Source: Ruminococcaceae bacterium UBA1767 (GTDB taxonomy: Bacteria > Bacillota > Clostridia > Oscillospirales > Acutalibacteraceae). Taken from it: a DNA stretch of 12,585 nucleotides. Shown here in pieces: positions 6,523 through 12,585 of the stretch; the stretch's first letter is position 1, and the number at the start of each line of letters is the position of its first letter. Under the pieces are notes generated by a model. The model had not been told where the DNA came from, searched no databases, and was given only the letters and a program-made list of their open reading frames with translations. The stretch lies in assembly GCA_002315505.1 (NCBI GenBank), contig DCGX01000058.1, positions 1-12,585 on the forward strand, written 5' to 3'. A program made the position numbers and the translations under genes.

Positions 6523-8037
6523 ATGAAAAAACCTGTTGTATTATGTATTATGGATGGTTTCGGTATCAATCCCGGTGCAAACGGAAATGCTATCGAGGCC
6601 GCAAAAACACCTAATCTCACAAAGCTCTTCAACGAAAATCCGTTTACAACAATCGGAGCTTCGGGACTTGATGTAGGTCTTCCTGACGGACAGATGGGTA
6701 ACAGTGAGGTTGGTCATACAAATATCGGCGCAGGCCGTGTTGTATATCAGATGCTTGTTAAGATTTCAAAGTCAATTACTGACGGAGATTTCTTTGAGAT
6801 TAAAGCACTTAAGGATGCTTGTGAAAACTGCAAGAAAAACGGCACAGCTCTTCATCTGGTAGGTCTTCTTTCAGATGGCGGTGTTCACAGTCACATTGAG
6901 CATCTTTACGGACTTCTTGAAATGGCTAAAAAAGAAGGCCTTGAAAAGGTATATGTTCATTGCATTATGGACGGACGTGATGTATCTGTTACATCGGGCG
7001 TCGGCTTTATCAAGGACGTTTATAATAAGACAAAAGAACTCGGCATTGGTGAAATTGCCACAGTAATGGGCAGATATTACGCAATGGACAGAGATTTTGC
7101 CTGGGACAGAGTTGAAAAGGCTTATGCCGCAATGGTTTACGGCGAAGGCTTGCAGGCTGATTGTGCAGTTAAGTCAATGGAAGAATCATACGCAAATGAC
7201 GTTACAGATGAATTCATTGTTCCTACAGTTATCAATAAAGAGGGTACAATCAAGGCAAATGACAGCGTTGTATTCTTTAACTTCCGTCCTGACCGTGCAA
7301 GACAGATTACAAGAACATTTGTTGACGAGGAATTTGACGGCTTTGAGAGAAAGAACGGCTTCTTCCCGCTTAACTATGTATGTATGACTCAGTACGATGA
7401 AACAATGCCTAATGTAAGTGTTGCTTTCCCACCGGAAGAGCTTAAGATGACAATGGGCGAGTACCTTGCTTCACAGGGCAAGACACAGCTCAGAATTGCC
7501 GAAACACAGAAGTATGCACACGTTACATTCTTCTTTAACGGCGGCGAAGAGAAAACCTTTGATGGTGAAGACAGAATTCTTATTCAGTCACCGGATGTAC
7601 CGACCTTCGACCTTCAGCCTGAAATGAGTGCATATCCTGTATGCGATGCAGTTGTTGAACAGATTAAGTCAGGTAAGTACGATGTTGTAATTCTTAACTT
7701 CGCTAACTGTGATATGGTTGGACATACAGGCATCTGGGATGCCGCAATCAAGGCTGTTGAAGCAGTTGACGAGTGTGTTGGTAAGGTTTGTGATGCAGCA
7801 CTTGAAATGGGTGGCGCAGTTCTTATCACAGCTGACCACGGTAACGCTGACAGAATGATTGGCGATGACGGAAAGCCGTTCACACCTCATTCAACAAATC
7901 CGGTTCCGCTTTGTGTTGTTGGCTATGATTGTGAGCTTAAGGAAACAGGCAGACTTGCTGACCTTGCTCCGACAATGCTTAAGATTATGGGACTTCCTCA
8001 GCCTGCAGAGATGACGGGCGAGTCACTTATTAAATAA
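6523..8037 (+). CDS. gpmI: 2,3-bisphosphoglycerate-independent phosphoglycerate mutase
   Basis: This Mn-dependent enzyme of the alkaline phosphatase superfamily interconverts 3- and 2-phosphoglycerate. The start is placed at the ATG at 6523 because AAGGTG (6511-6516) lies six bases before it; the reading frame also offers a GTG at 6514, but this lies inside that ribosome binding site. From this start the protein has 504 residues, close to the family norm. Metal and catalytic residues are all visible: D11, the phosphoserine nucleophile S61 in GNSEVGH, H122, DGRD (150-153), R255 and R258 in FRPDRA, K330, D397 and H401 in CDMVGH, D438 and H439 in TADHGN, and H456. It is the last gene of the glycolytic operon. 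Confidence 0.98.
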   Translation: MKKPVVLCIMDGFGINPGANGNAIEAAKTPNLTKLFNENPFTTIGASGLDVGLPDGQMGNSEVGHTNIGAGRVVYQMLVKISKSITDGDFFEIKALKDACENCKKNGTALHLVGLLSDGGVHSHIEHLYGLLEMAKKEGLEKVYVHCIMDGRDVSVTSGVGFIKDVYNKTKELGIGEIATVMGRYYAMDRDFAWDRVEKAYAAMVYGEGLQADCAVKSMEESYANDVTDEFIVPTVINKEGTIKANDSVVFFNFRPDRARQITRTFVDEEFDGFERKNGFFPLNYVCMTQYDETMPNVSVAFPPEELKMTMGEYLASQGKTQLRIAETQKYAHVTFFFNGGEEKTFDGEDRILIQSPDVPTFDLQPEMSAYPVCDAVVEQIKSGKYDVVILNFANCDMVGHTGIWDAAIKAVEAVDECVGKVCDAALEMGGAVLITADHGNADRMIGDDGKPFTPHSTNPVPLCVVGYDCELKETGRLADLAPTMLKIMGLPQPAEMTGESLIK

Positions 8038-8052
8038 AAAACGCAAAAAAAT

Positions 8053-8080
8053 AACGCTCCGCAATCAAGCGGAGCGTTTT
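8053..8080. terminator. Bidirectional terminator between gpmI and tyrS
   Basis: A ten-pair stem (arms 8053-8062 and 8069-8078) rich in G and C encloses the loop AATCAA. On the plus strand it ends in a short T run; on the minus strand it runs into TTATTTTTTT, a strong U-tract. It therefore suits tyrS best and probably also stops the gpmI transcript, since the two genes converge here with only 54 bases between their stop codons. Confidence 0.88.
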
Positions 8081-8091
8081 GCTATGTCAAT

Positions 8092-9315
8092 TTATGCTTG
8101 AATCTTGTGGAAGATTTTCTTTCCTTTTTTAACGATGATTGCATTAGCCTTGAGAGCATCCTGTGTGAATGCAAGTCCGATGTCGGTTACCTTTGCATCG
8201 TCAACAGAAACACCGCCCTGCTGAACAAGTCTTCTGCCTTCTCCACGTGATTTTGTGATTTCAGCCTTAACGAGAATTTCGAGAATATCAATCTTGCCGT
8301 CTGTGAAATCCTCATCAGCAAGAACGGTTGTCGGCATATTTGCTGAATCCATTGAACCGCCGAAGAGAGCCTTTGATGCGTCTCTTGCTTTCTGAGCTTC
8401 TTCTTCACCGTGAACGAGCTTTGTAAGCTCAAATGCAAGTATATCCTTTGCCTCGTTGAGCTGACTTCCTTCCCAGCTGTCCATCGCATCAATTTCCTCA
8501 AGCGGAAGGAATGTAAGCATACGAATGCACTTGAGAACGTCCTTGTCACCGACATTTCTCCAGTACTGATAGAACTCATAAGGACTTGTCTTCTCAGGGT
8601 CAAGCCATACAGCACCTGAAGCGGTTTTGCCCATTTTCTTGCCTTCTGAATTCATAAGAAGGGTAATAGTCATCGCATAAGCATCCTTGCCGAGCTTCTT
8701 TCTGATAAGCTCAGTACCGCCGAGCATATTTGACCACTGGTCATCACCGCCGAACTGCATATTACAGCCGTACTCCTTGTAAAGGTGATAGAAGTCGTAG
8801 CTCTGCATAATCATATAGTTGAATTCAAGGAAGCTGAGTCCTTTTTCCATTCTCTGCTTGTAGCACTCAGCACGAAGCATATTGTTAACGGAGAAGCAGG
8901 CACCAACGTCACGAAGAACGTCAACGTAGTTGAGGTTAAGAAGCCAGTCAGCATTGTTAACCATCTGTGCCTTGCCCTCACCGAACTCGATGAAACGGCT
9001 CATCTGCTTTTTGAAGCAGGCGATATTGTGGTCGATGTCTTCCTTTGTAAGCATCTTTCTCATATCGGAACGACCTGACGGGTCACCAATCATACCTGTA
9101 CCGCCGCCCAAAAGAGCGATAGGTCTGTTGCCTGCCATCTGCAATCTCTTCATAAGGCAAAGAGCCATAAAGTGACCAACATGAAGGCTGTCTGCTGTCG
9201 GGTCAAAGCCAATGTAGAATACTGCCTTACCGTTATTGATAAGGTCTTTGATTTCATTTTCGTCTGTTACCTGTGCGATAAGTCCGCGGGCAACTAATTC
9301 GTCATAAATCTGCAT
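8092..9315 (-). CDS. tyrS: Tyrosyl-tRNA synthetase
   Basis: This class I synthetase activates tyrosine with ATP and charges tRNA-Tyr. The 407-residue protein has the HIGH-type motif HVGH (45-48) within GFDPTADSLHVGH and the KMSKS-type loop KMGKT (227-231). The tyrosine pocket shows Y34, the QSYDFYHL segment (171-178) and GGDDQWSNM (189-197). A C-terminal S4 RNA-binding domain runs from about residue 342 to the end (TKSRGEGRRLVQQGGVSVDD region). KMGKT in place of KMSKS is normal for this enzyme. On the minus strand AAAGGAAG (9322-9329) lies six bases before the ATG. Expression is controlled by the T-box leader directly upstream, which ties synthesis to the level of uncharged tRNA-Tyr. Confidence 0.99.
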   Translation of the reverse strand: MQIYDELVARGLIAQVTDENEIKDLINNGKAVFYIGFDPTADSLHVGHFMALCLMKRLQMAGNRPIALLGGGTGMIGDPSGRSDMRKMLTKEDIDHNIACFKKQMSRFIEFGEGKAQMVNNADWLLNLNYVDVLRDVGACFSVNNMLRAECYKQRMEKGLSFLEFNYMIMQSYDFYHLYKEYGCNMQFGGDDQWSNMLGGTELIRKKLGKDAYAMTITLLMNSEGKKMGKTASGAVWLDPEKTSPYEFYQYWRNVGDKDVLKCIRMLTFLPLEEIDAMDSWEGSQLNEAKDILAFELTKLVHGEEEAQKARDASKALFGGSMDSANMPTTVLADEDFTDGKIDILEILVKAEITKSRGEGRRLVQQGGVSVDDAKVTDIGLAFTQDALKANAIIVKKGKKIFHKIQA

Positions 9316-9340
9316 AAAAAACTTCCTTTCATATAGACAG

Positions 9341-9370
9341 AAAAAATCCTCTGTCTTAATTGACAGAGGA
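9341..9370 (-). terminator. T-box-controlled terminator in the tyrS leader
   Basis: On the minus strand the arms at 9362-9370 and 9347-9355 form a perfect nine-pair stem with a six-base loop, followed by six T residues (9341-9346). Its 5' arm overlaps the bases needed for the antiterminator, giving the usual two exclusive folds. The tyrS ribosome binding site follows ten or so bases later. Confidence 0.92.
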
Positions 9371-9595
9371 CGTTAAAAACGTGATACCACCTCTATTTAT
9401 CATATCCTCACGAATATGACCTCAGCGGGTAATCCGACAATTACCCCACGCTGTAACGTGCGTACACGATGTGACCTACCGGATTTCAGCCACACAACTC
9501 AGGGATGTATTTCAAAAAATTGCTCATGTTTTCTCACACCGACCGAAAACTCTCTGTGCTTCGCAAGAATTCTACTTTTTCCCGTCAAAGTTATT
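9341..9595 (-). ncRNA. T-box leader (tyrosine) of tyrS
   Basis: Read on the minus strand this is a full T-box riboswitch, which lets uncharged tRNA block a terminator. The base of Stem I is GGGA (9580-9583) pairing with TCCC (9502-9505). An AGTA element follows on the 5' side, and the codon TAC (9507-9509) faces it in the specifier position within GAAATACATCCC. TAC is a tyrosine codon and so matches the gene. The T-box sequence AGAGGTGGTATCACG is at 9380-9394; its TGGT (9386-9389) can pair with the ACCA end of tRNA-Tyr. AGAGG there can pair with CCTCT (9365-9369) to form the antiterminator. The competing terminator is at 9341-9370. I inferred the 5' end from the promoter. Confidence 0.93.
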
Positions 9596-9601
9596 GACAC
9601 A

Positions 9602-9630
9602 ATTATAATTTATTATATTAATTTTGTCAA
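9602..9630 (-). promoter_or_regulatory. tyrS promoter, perfect consensus
   Basis: The minus strand carries TTGACA (9625-9630), 17 bases, and TATAAT (9602-9607): every position matches the sigma-A consensus. The predicted start is near 9595, which gives a T-box leader of about 255 bases before its terminator ends. A full-strength promoter suits a gene controlled by attenuation rather than by initiation. Confidence 0.93.
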
Positions 9631-9638
9631 GTTAATGG

Positions 9639-9667
9639 TTGACGATTTTATAAAAAAAGTGTAAACT
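9639..9667 (+). promoter_or_regulatory. Probable promoter of trmB and the LCP gene
   Basis: TTGACG (9639-9644), a 17-base spacer and TAAACT (9662-9667) are well placed for a start near 9674, about 24 bases before the trmB ATG. The -35 is strong and the -10 matches four of six positions. A second plus-strand candidate, TTGACA (9594-9599) with TATTAA (9616-9621), overlaps the tyrS promoter on the other strand. Confidence 0.6.
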
Positions 9668-9697
9668 ATTACCATATATGTTTAAGGGGACAAAAGT

Positions 9698-10369
9698 ATG
9701 CGAATGCGTAGAAAGAAAAATCTCGAGCAAAGACTTGATGATTGTAATTCAATTCTCGTTTCAATTGATAATGAGGATAAGAATTTTAATACCGCAATTG
9801 AAGAAAAGCAATATCTTGATTATAAAGAGATTTTCGGAAATGAAAATCCCGTGCAGATGGAAATCGGTTGCGGAAAGGGTCAGTTTGTGTACGAGCTTGC
9901 ACAGCGGGAGCCTGATATTAATTTTATTGCGGTTGAAAAAAGTGCAAATGTAATTGTGCAGGCTTGTGAAAAGGCATTGGAGCTTGGTCTTGAAAATGTA
10001 CTTTTTATTAAAGGCTCTGCGGAGTATCTTCCTAAATACATCCCCGACGGAACAATCGAAAGATTGTATCTGAATTTTTCATGTCCGTTTCCTAAAAAGA
10101 AATATGCAAATCACAGACTTACAAGTAAAAGATTTTTGCCTATCTACGAAAAGATGCTTGTAAAGGGCGGAGAAATCCATCAGAAAACAGATAATATGCA
10201 CTTCTTTGAATTTTCGATTGAACAGCTATCGGACTATGGTTATACCGTTAAGAATATTTCACTTGACCTGCATAACAGTGATTTTGAGGGGAATATCGTA
10301 ACTGAATACGAGAAGCGTTTTTCTGACCTCGGTCAGCCAATATACAGATTGGAAGCGTATTTGAAATGA
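9698..10369 (+). CDS. trmB: tRNA (guanine-46-N7)-methyltransferase
   Basis: TrmB transfers a methyl group from S-adenosylmethionine to N7 of G46 in the tRNA variable loop. The 223-residue protein has the SAM-binding EIGCGKGQF (55-63), an acidic ribose-binding VEKS (79-82), KTDN (163-166) and the family-specific TEYEKRFSDLGQPIYRLE near the C-terminus (202-219). The signature normally reading SDPWPKK is SCPFPKK here (128-134), so a cysteine (C129) stands where the conserved aspartate is expected. Other family features, including NHRLTSKRF after it, are intact, so this looks like a clade variant rather than a broken gene. AAGGGGA (9684-9690) lies seven bases before the ATG. Its stop overlaps the next start by ATGA, implying translational coupling. 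Confidence 0.95.
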   Translation: MRMRRKKNLEQRLDDCNSILVSIDNEDKNFNTAIEEKQYLDYKEIFGNENPVQMEIGCGKGQFVYELAQREPDINFIAVEKSANVIVQACEKALELGLENVLFIKGSAEYLPKYIPDGTIERLYLNFSCPFPKKKYANHRLTSKRFLPIYEKMLVKGGEIHQKTDNMHFFEFSIEQLSDYGYTVKNISLDLHNSDFEGNIVTEYEKRFSDLGQPIYRLEAYLK

Positions 10370-11682
10370 TTATTGAAAAGATAAAAGCATTTATAGAAAA
10401 TATTGATTTCAGTAAAATTAATGTTAAAAATATTATTGCTTTTTTAAAGAAAATATTAGTTGCTGTCAAGAATAGCTTTGTCACAGAAACAGATTCCGAA
10501 AAAATAAAAAAAGTCAGTGAAAAAAGATTAGCTATTGTCGCTTATTCTGTATTGTCTTTTATTTTGATTATAGGAATTGTATGCGGAAGTGTTGCTAATT
10601 CTTTTCTTAATAAGGTTAATTACGGAGATATTCAGGGTAAGGTCAGCGATACTCTTGACGAAGAGGAAGAAATTGTTTTTGATGTTGAAAAAACAGCTGT
10701 AATCAACACAGATGAAACAACAACTGCAACCGACGATAAAGAGAAAACTGAAGAAAAAGAAGATAAGGTAATCAAAACTGGTGTCAAGGAAGTAATTCCT
10801 GAGAATGAGGGATATAAACAGGTTGAAAGTTCGGCGGAAATTGAGGTTAAAGCCAATAATGACATAAAGCAAAATATCGAGGAGGATAATTCAATATGGT
10901 ACTCTGACGATGTATTCAATATCCTTGTTGTCGGATATGATGCAGGAGATGCCGAAAAGGTTATGTTTGAGGGCGCTACTCTTCCTCGTTCAGATGCAAT
11001 TATGATTGCCTCAATCAATAAGGTTAAGAAAACGATTAAGCTCGTATCTCTTTCAAGAGCAACCTATGTTGCAATTCCTGAACACGGCAATAAACGTCTT
11101 AATACCGCTCATGCCTATGGCGGAGCAACAACATTGATTGAAACAATTGAATTGAATTATAAAGTCAGAATCGATAAATTTATTTCAGTTGATTTTGATG
11201 GCTTTGAGGCAATTGTTGATGCAATCGGCGGTGTGTCTGTAGGAATGACACAGGCAGAGGCTCAGTTTACGTTTAATACAGATGACATCGAAAAAGGTGT
11301 TCATCTTATGAATGGTAAACAGGCAATAAGATATGTAAGACTTCGAAAAATCGACTCTGACAGAGCACGTACCGGAAGACAGAGAAGATTGCTTAAGAAT
11401 ATGTTCTATAAAGCAAGAAATATGTCACTTTCGGAGGACCTGAAATTCCTTAATGCCGTACTTCCGTATGTTAACACTAATTACACTAAATCCGAGCTTG
11501 TGGATGAGGCAACTAATGCCCAGACATACCTTAAATGGGAATGGAGCGAGGATATAATTCCACATAATGCTATTCAGCTTACGATGAGAGATGGTAAAGA
11601 GGTAATTATTCTCGACTGGAAGGAAACTGTTGATTATGTTCACGATATTCTTTATTCCGGTGTAAAGGTTAAAAAGAAATAA
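10366..11682 (+). CDS. LytR-CpsA-Psr (LCP) family protein
   Basis: LCP proteins attach undecaprenyl-linked polymers such as wall teichoic acid or capsule to peptidoglycan on the outer face of the membrane. This 438-residue protein has a basic cytoplasmic N-terminus, one membrane helix at about 54-76, an acidic Glu/Thr-rich stalk (about 95-175), and the catalytic domain at about 182-352. The domain shows NILVVGYD (185-192), RSD (208-210), KRLNTAHAYGG (243-253) and DRARTGRQRR (332-341). The usual R-D-T of the second motif reads R-A-T (231-233), so one conserved aspartate is missing. A further 85 residues follow the core domain. The start overlaps the trmB stop by four bases and has no separate ribosome binding site of note. 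The polymer it handles cannot be told from this window. Confidence 0.93.
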   Translation: MIIEKIKAFIENIDFSKINVKNIIAFLKKILVAVKNSFVTETDSEKIKKVSEKRLAIVAYSVLSFILIIGIVCGSVANSFLNKVNYGDIQGKVSDTLDEEEEIVFDVEKTAVINTDETTTATDDKEKTEEKEDKVIKTGVKEVIPENEGYKQVESSAEIEVKANNDIKQNIEEDNSIWYSDDVFNILVVGYDAGDAEKVMFEGATLPRSDAIMIASINKVKKTIKLVSLSRATYVAIPEHGNKRLNTAHAYGGATTLIETIELNYKVRIDKFISVDFDGFEAIVDAIGGVSVGMTQAEAQFTFNTDDIEKGVHLMNGKQAIRYVRLRKIDSDRARTGRQRRLLKNMFYKARNMSLSEDLKFLNAVLPYVNTNYTKSELVDEATNAQTYLKWEWSEDIIPHNAIQLTMRDGKEVIILDWKETVDYVHDILYSGVKVKKK

Positions 11683-11688
11683 TGTCTG

Positions 11689-11725
11689 ATAAGAAGCTTT
11701 GTTGTTAACAATGCTTCTTATTTTT
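11689..11725 (+). terminator. Terminator of the trmB-LCP operon
   Basis: Arms ATAAGAAGC (11689-11697) and GCTTCTTAT (11713-11721) pair perfectly. After one mismatch the stem continues inside with TTGTT/AACAA and a three-base loop. Five T residues (11721-11725) follow. It starts seven bases after the LCP stop codon and separates this operon from hrcA. Confidence 0.87.
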
Positions 11726-11752
11726 ATTAACAAATAATTAACAAATAAAGTG

Positions 11753-11781
11753 TTGACAAAATCTGCTAATGGTTGTATATT
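11753..11781 (+). promoter_or_regulatory. hrcA (heat-shock operon) promoter
   Basis: TTGACA (11753-11758), 17 bases, and TATATT (11776-11781) form a near-perfect sigma-A promoter. The predicted start, near 11788, is just before the CIRCE operator, so HrcA bound there would block early transcription. Use of the housekeeping sigma factor with CIRCE is the usual arrangement for class I heat-shock genes. Confidence 0.9.
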
Positions 11782-11791
11782 ATTAATGTAG

Positions 11792-11818
11792 TTAGCACTC
11801 ATGCAAAAAGAGTGCTAA
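11792..11818 (+). promoter_or_regulatory. CIRCE operator (HrcA binding site)
   Basis: TTAGCACTC (11792-11800), nine bases, GAGTGCTAA (11810-11818) is the exact consensus CIRCE inverted repeat. The HrcA repressor binds it and is kept folded by GroEL, so heat stress relieves repression. The symmetry extends one base outward on each side (G...C). A second AGTGCTAA follows at 11820-11827, overlapping the hrcA ribosome binding site. Confidence 0.98.
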
Positions 11819-11839
11819 CAGTGCTAAGGCGGTGATGAA

Positions 11840-12585
11840 ATGGAACTGAGTCAGCGAAAAGAAAAGATACTGGCTGCCGTTGTTGAACAGTATATCAGAA
11901 CGGGCGAGCCGGTCGGTTCAAAGAGCTTACAGACGGCTCTGGATATTTCTGTTTCATCTGCGACTATCCGAAATGAGATGGCTGAGCTTGCCTCAATGGG
12001 TTTGCTTGAACAGCCACATACCTCAGCGGGTCGAATTCCGACAAGTGAGGGGTATCGTTATTACGTCGACAATCTGATGGGACTTAAGCCACTTGATGAG
12101 AAAATTAAGCATCAGATTGAAGCCGGTATTTCCATTAAGAACGCAAATCCCGAAAGCATATTAAAAAGAGCAAGCGAATTCCTTGCAGATATGACGGATT
12201 GTGCGACAGTTTCGACAACACCGCATTCCGATTATGTTACAATCAAGCGGGTTGAGTTTGTGCCTGTCGGAATGCGTACAGGTATGGTTGTTCTGCTTAC
12301 ATCGACAGGTCTTATAAAAAGTAAGGTGTGCCGAAGTGATGTTGATTTAAGCGTTTCGGTTATAGAAAAGTTCTATAACATTGTTAAGACATCATTCACG
12401 GGAATGCCGCTCGATGAGGTTGATACCGCCACACTTCAGACACTTGTTGCTTCGATGGGTGCCGATGCTCTTACAATGATACCGCTTGTATCGACCGTTG
12501 CAGAGCTTGCGAGCGAGGCTACCGAAACATTGCTTATGCTCGGAGGTCAGTCGAATATCCTGCACTACGGCAATGATTACGGCTG
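11840..12585 (+). CDS. hrcA: Heat-inducible transcription repressor HrcA, 3' end outside window
   Basis: HrcA represses class I heat-shock operons by binding CIRCE. 248 codons are present and the frame is open to the window edge; full proteins are about 340 residues. The N-terminal winged-helix domain is clear, with SSATIRNEM (39-47) as the recognition region and EQPHTSAGRIPT (57-68) followed by GYRYYVDNLM (71-80), which are near-invariant in the family. A GAF-like dimerisation and GroEL-responsive part follows. The start is fixed by AGGCGGTGA (11827-11835), one mismatch from the ideal anti-16S sequence. The CIRCE just upstream shows autoregulation. In Firmicutes grpE, dnaK and dnaJ usually follow and would lie beyond the window. 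Confidence 0.98.
   Translation, partial: MELSQRKEKILAAVVEQYIRTGEPVGSKSLQTALDISVSSATIRNEMAELASMGLLEQPHTSAGRIPTSEGYRYYVDNLMGLKPLDEKIKHQIEAGISIKNANPESILKRASEFLADMTDCATVSTTPHSDYVTIKRVEFVPVGMRTGMVVLLTSTGLIKSKVCRSDVDLSVSVIEKFYNIVKTSFTGMPLDEVDTATLQTLVASMGADALTMIPLVSTVAELASEATETLLMLGGQSNILHYGNDYG

Noticed and set aside
8640..8660. KMGKT instead of KMSKS in TyrRS
   Set aside because: Bacterial TyrRS enzymes commonly have this form of the loop (for example KFGKT), so it is not a defect.
9416..9664. An 82-codon plus-strand open frame across the tyrS leader
   Set aside because: It lies entirely over the T-box RNA and tyrS promoter on the other strand, has no ribosome binding site, and its composition follows the RNA structure. 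Not a gene.
1..12585. Search for CRISPR repeats, insertion sequences, phage or defence genes
   Set aside because: No regularly spaced repeats, transposase, integrase, or nuclease/helicase-like frames were seen; all long frames are accounted for by housekeeping genes, the unnamed membrane protein and the glycosyltransferase.

Overview
The window reads as ordinary chromosome of a low- to moderate-GC Gram-positive anaerobe, most likely a Clostridia member of the Ruminococcus/Oscillospiraceae kind. The support for this is a T-box leader on tyrS, a CIRCE operator in front of hrcA, strong AGGAGG-like ribosome binding sites, TTGACA/TATAAT promoters, an LCP-family wall protein, and protein sequences of clostridial style. 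This placement is inference from sequence style, not from a database search.

Layout: (1) Positions 1-139 hold two tRNA genes on the minus strand, Gly(TCC) followed by a truncated Arg(TCT), read from a near-consensus promoter at 158-186. (2) A divergent plus-strand promoter reads a 581-residue protein with three membrane helices and a large predicted extracytoplasmic part (300-2045); I cannot name it. (3) ftsZ (2166-3326) has its own extended -10 promoter and a strong terminator. (4) A GT-A-fold, GT8-like glycosyltransferase gene (about 3393-4319) has no visible promoter and lies between two nearly identical terminator hairpins. (5) A glycolytic operon pgk-tpiA-gpmI (4481-8037) has a consensus-like promoter, a promoter-distal hairpin without a U-tract between tpiA and gpmI, and a hairpin terminator shared with the convergent tyrS. 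(6) tyrS on the minus strand (8092-9315) is preceded by a complete tyrosine T-box leader (about 9341-9595) and a perfect-consensus promoter. (7) Divergent from it, trmB and an LCP-family protein gene form a translationally coupled pair (9698-11682) ending in a terminator. (8) A promoter with a perfect CIRCE operator precedes hrcA, which runs off the right edge; grpE-dnaK-dnaJ would be expected beyond it.

The genes are mostly housekeeping: cell division, lower glycolysis, tyrosine charging, tRNA m7G46 methylation, wall-polymer attachment and heat-shock control. I found no mobile element, CRISPR array, phage gene or defence system, and nothing I would call a new system.

The points worth a second look are local. 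The CIRCE right arm is duplicated over the hrcA ribosome binding site. The TrmB and LCP proteins each lack an acidic residue that is normally conserved in their family. FtsZ has an atypical C-terminal tail. Look-alike hairpins flank the glycosyltransferase gene. The membrane protein before ftsZ has repeated PepSY-like segments.
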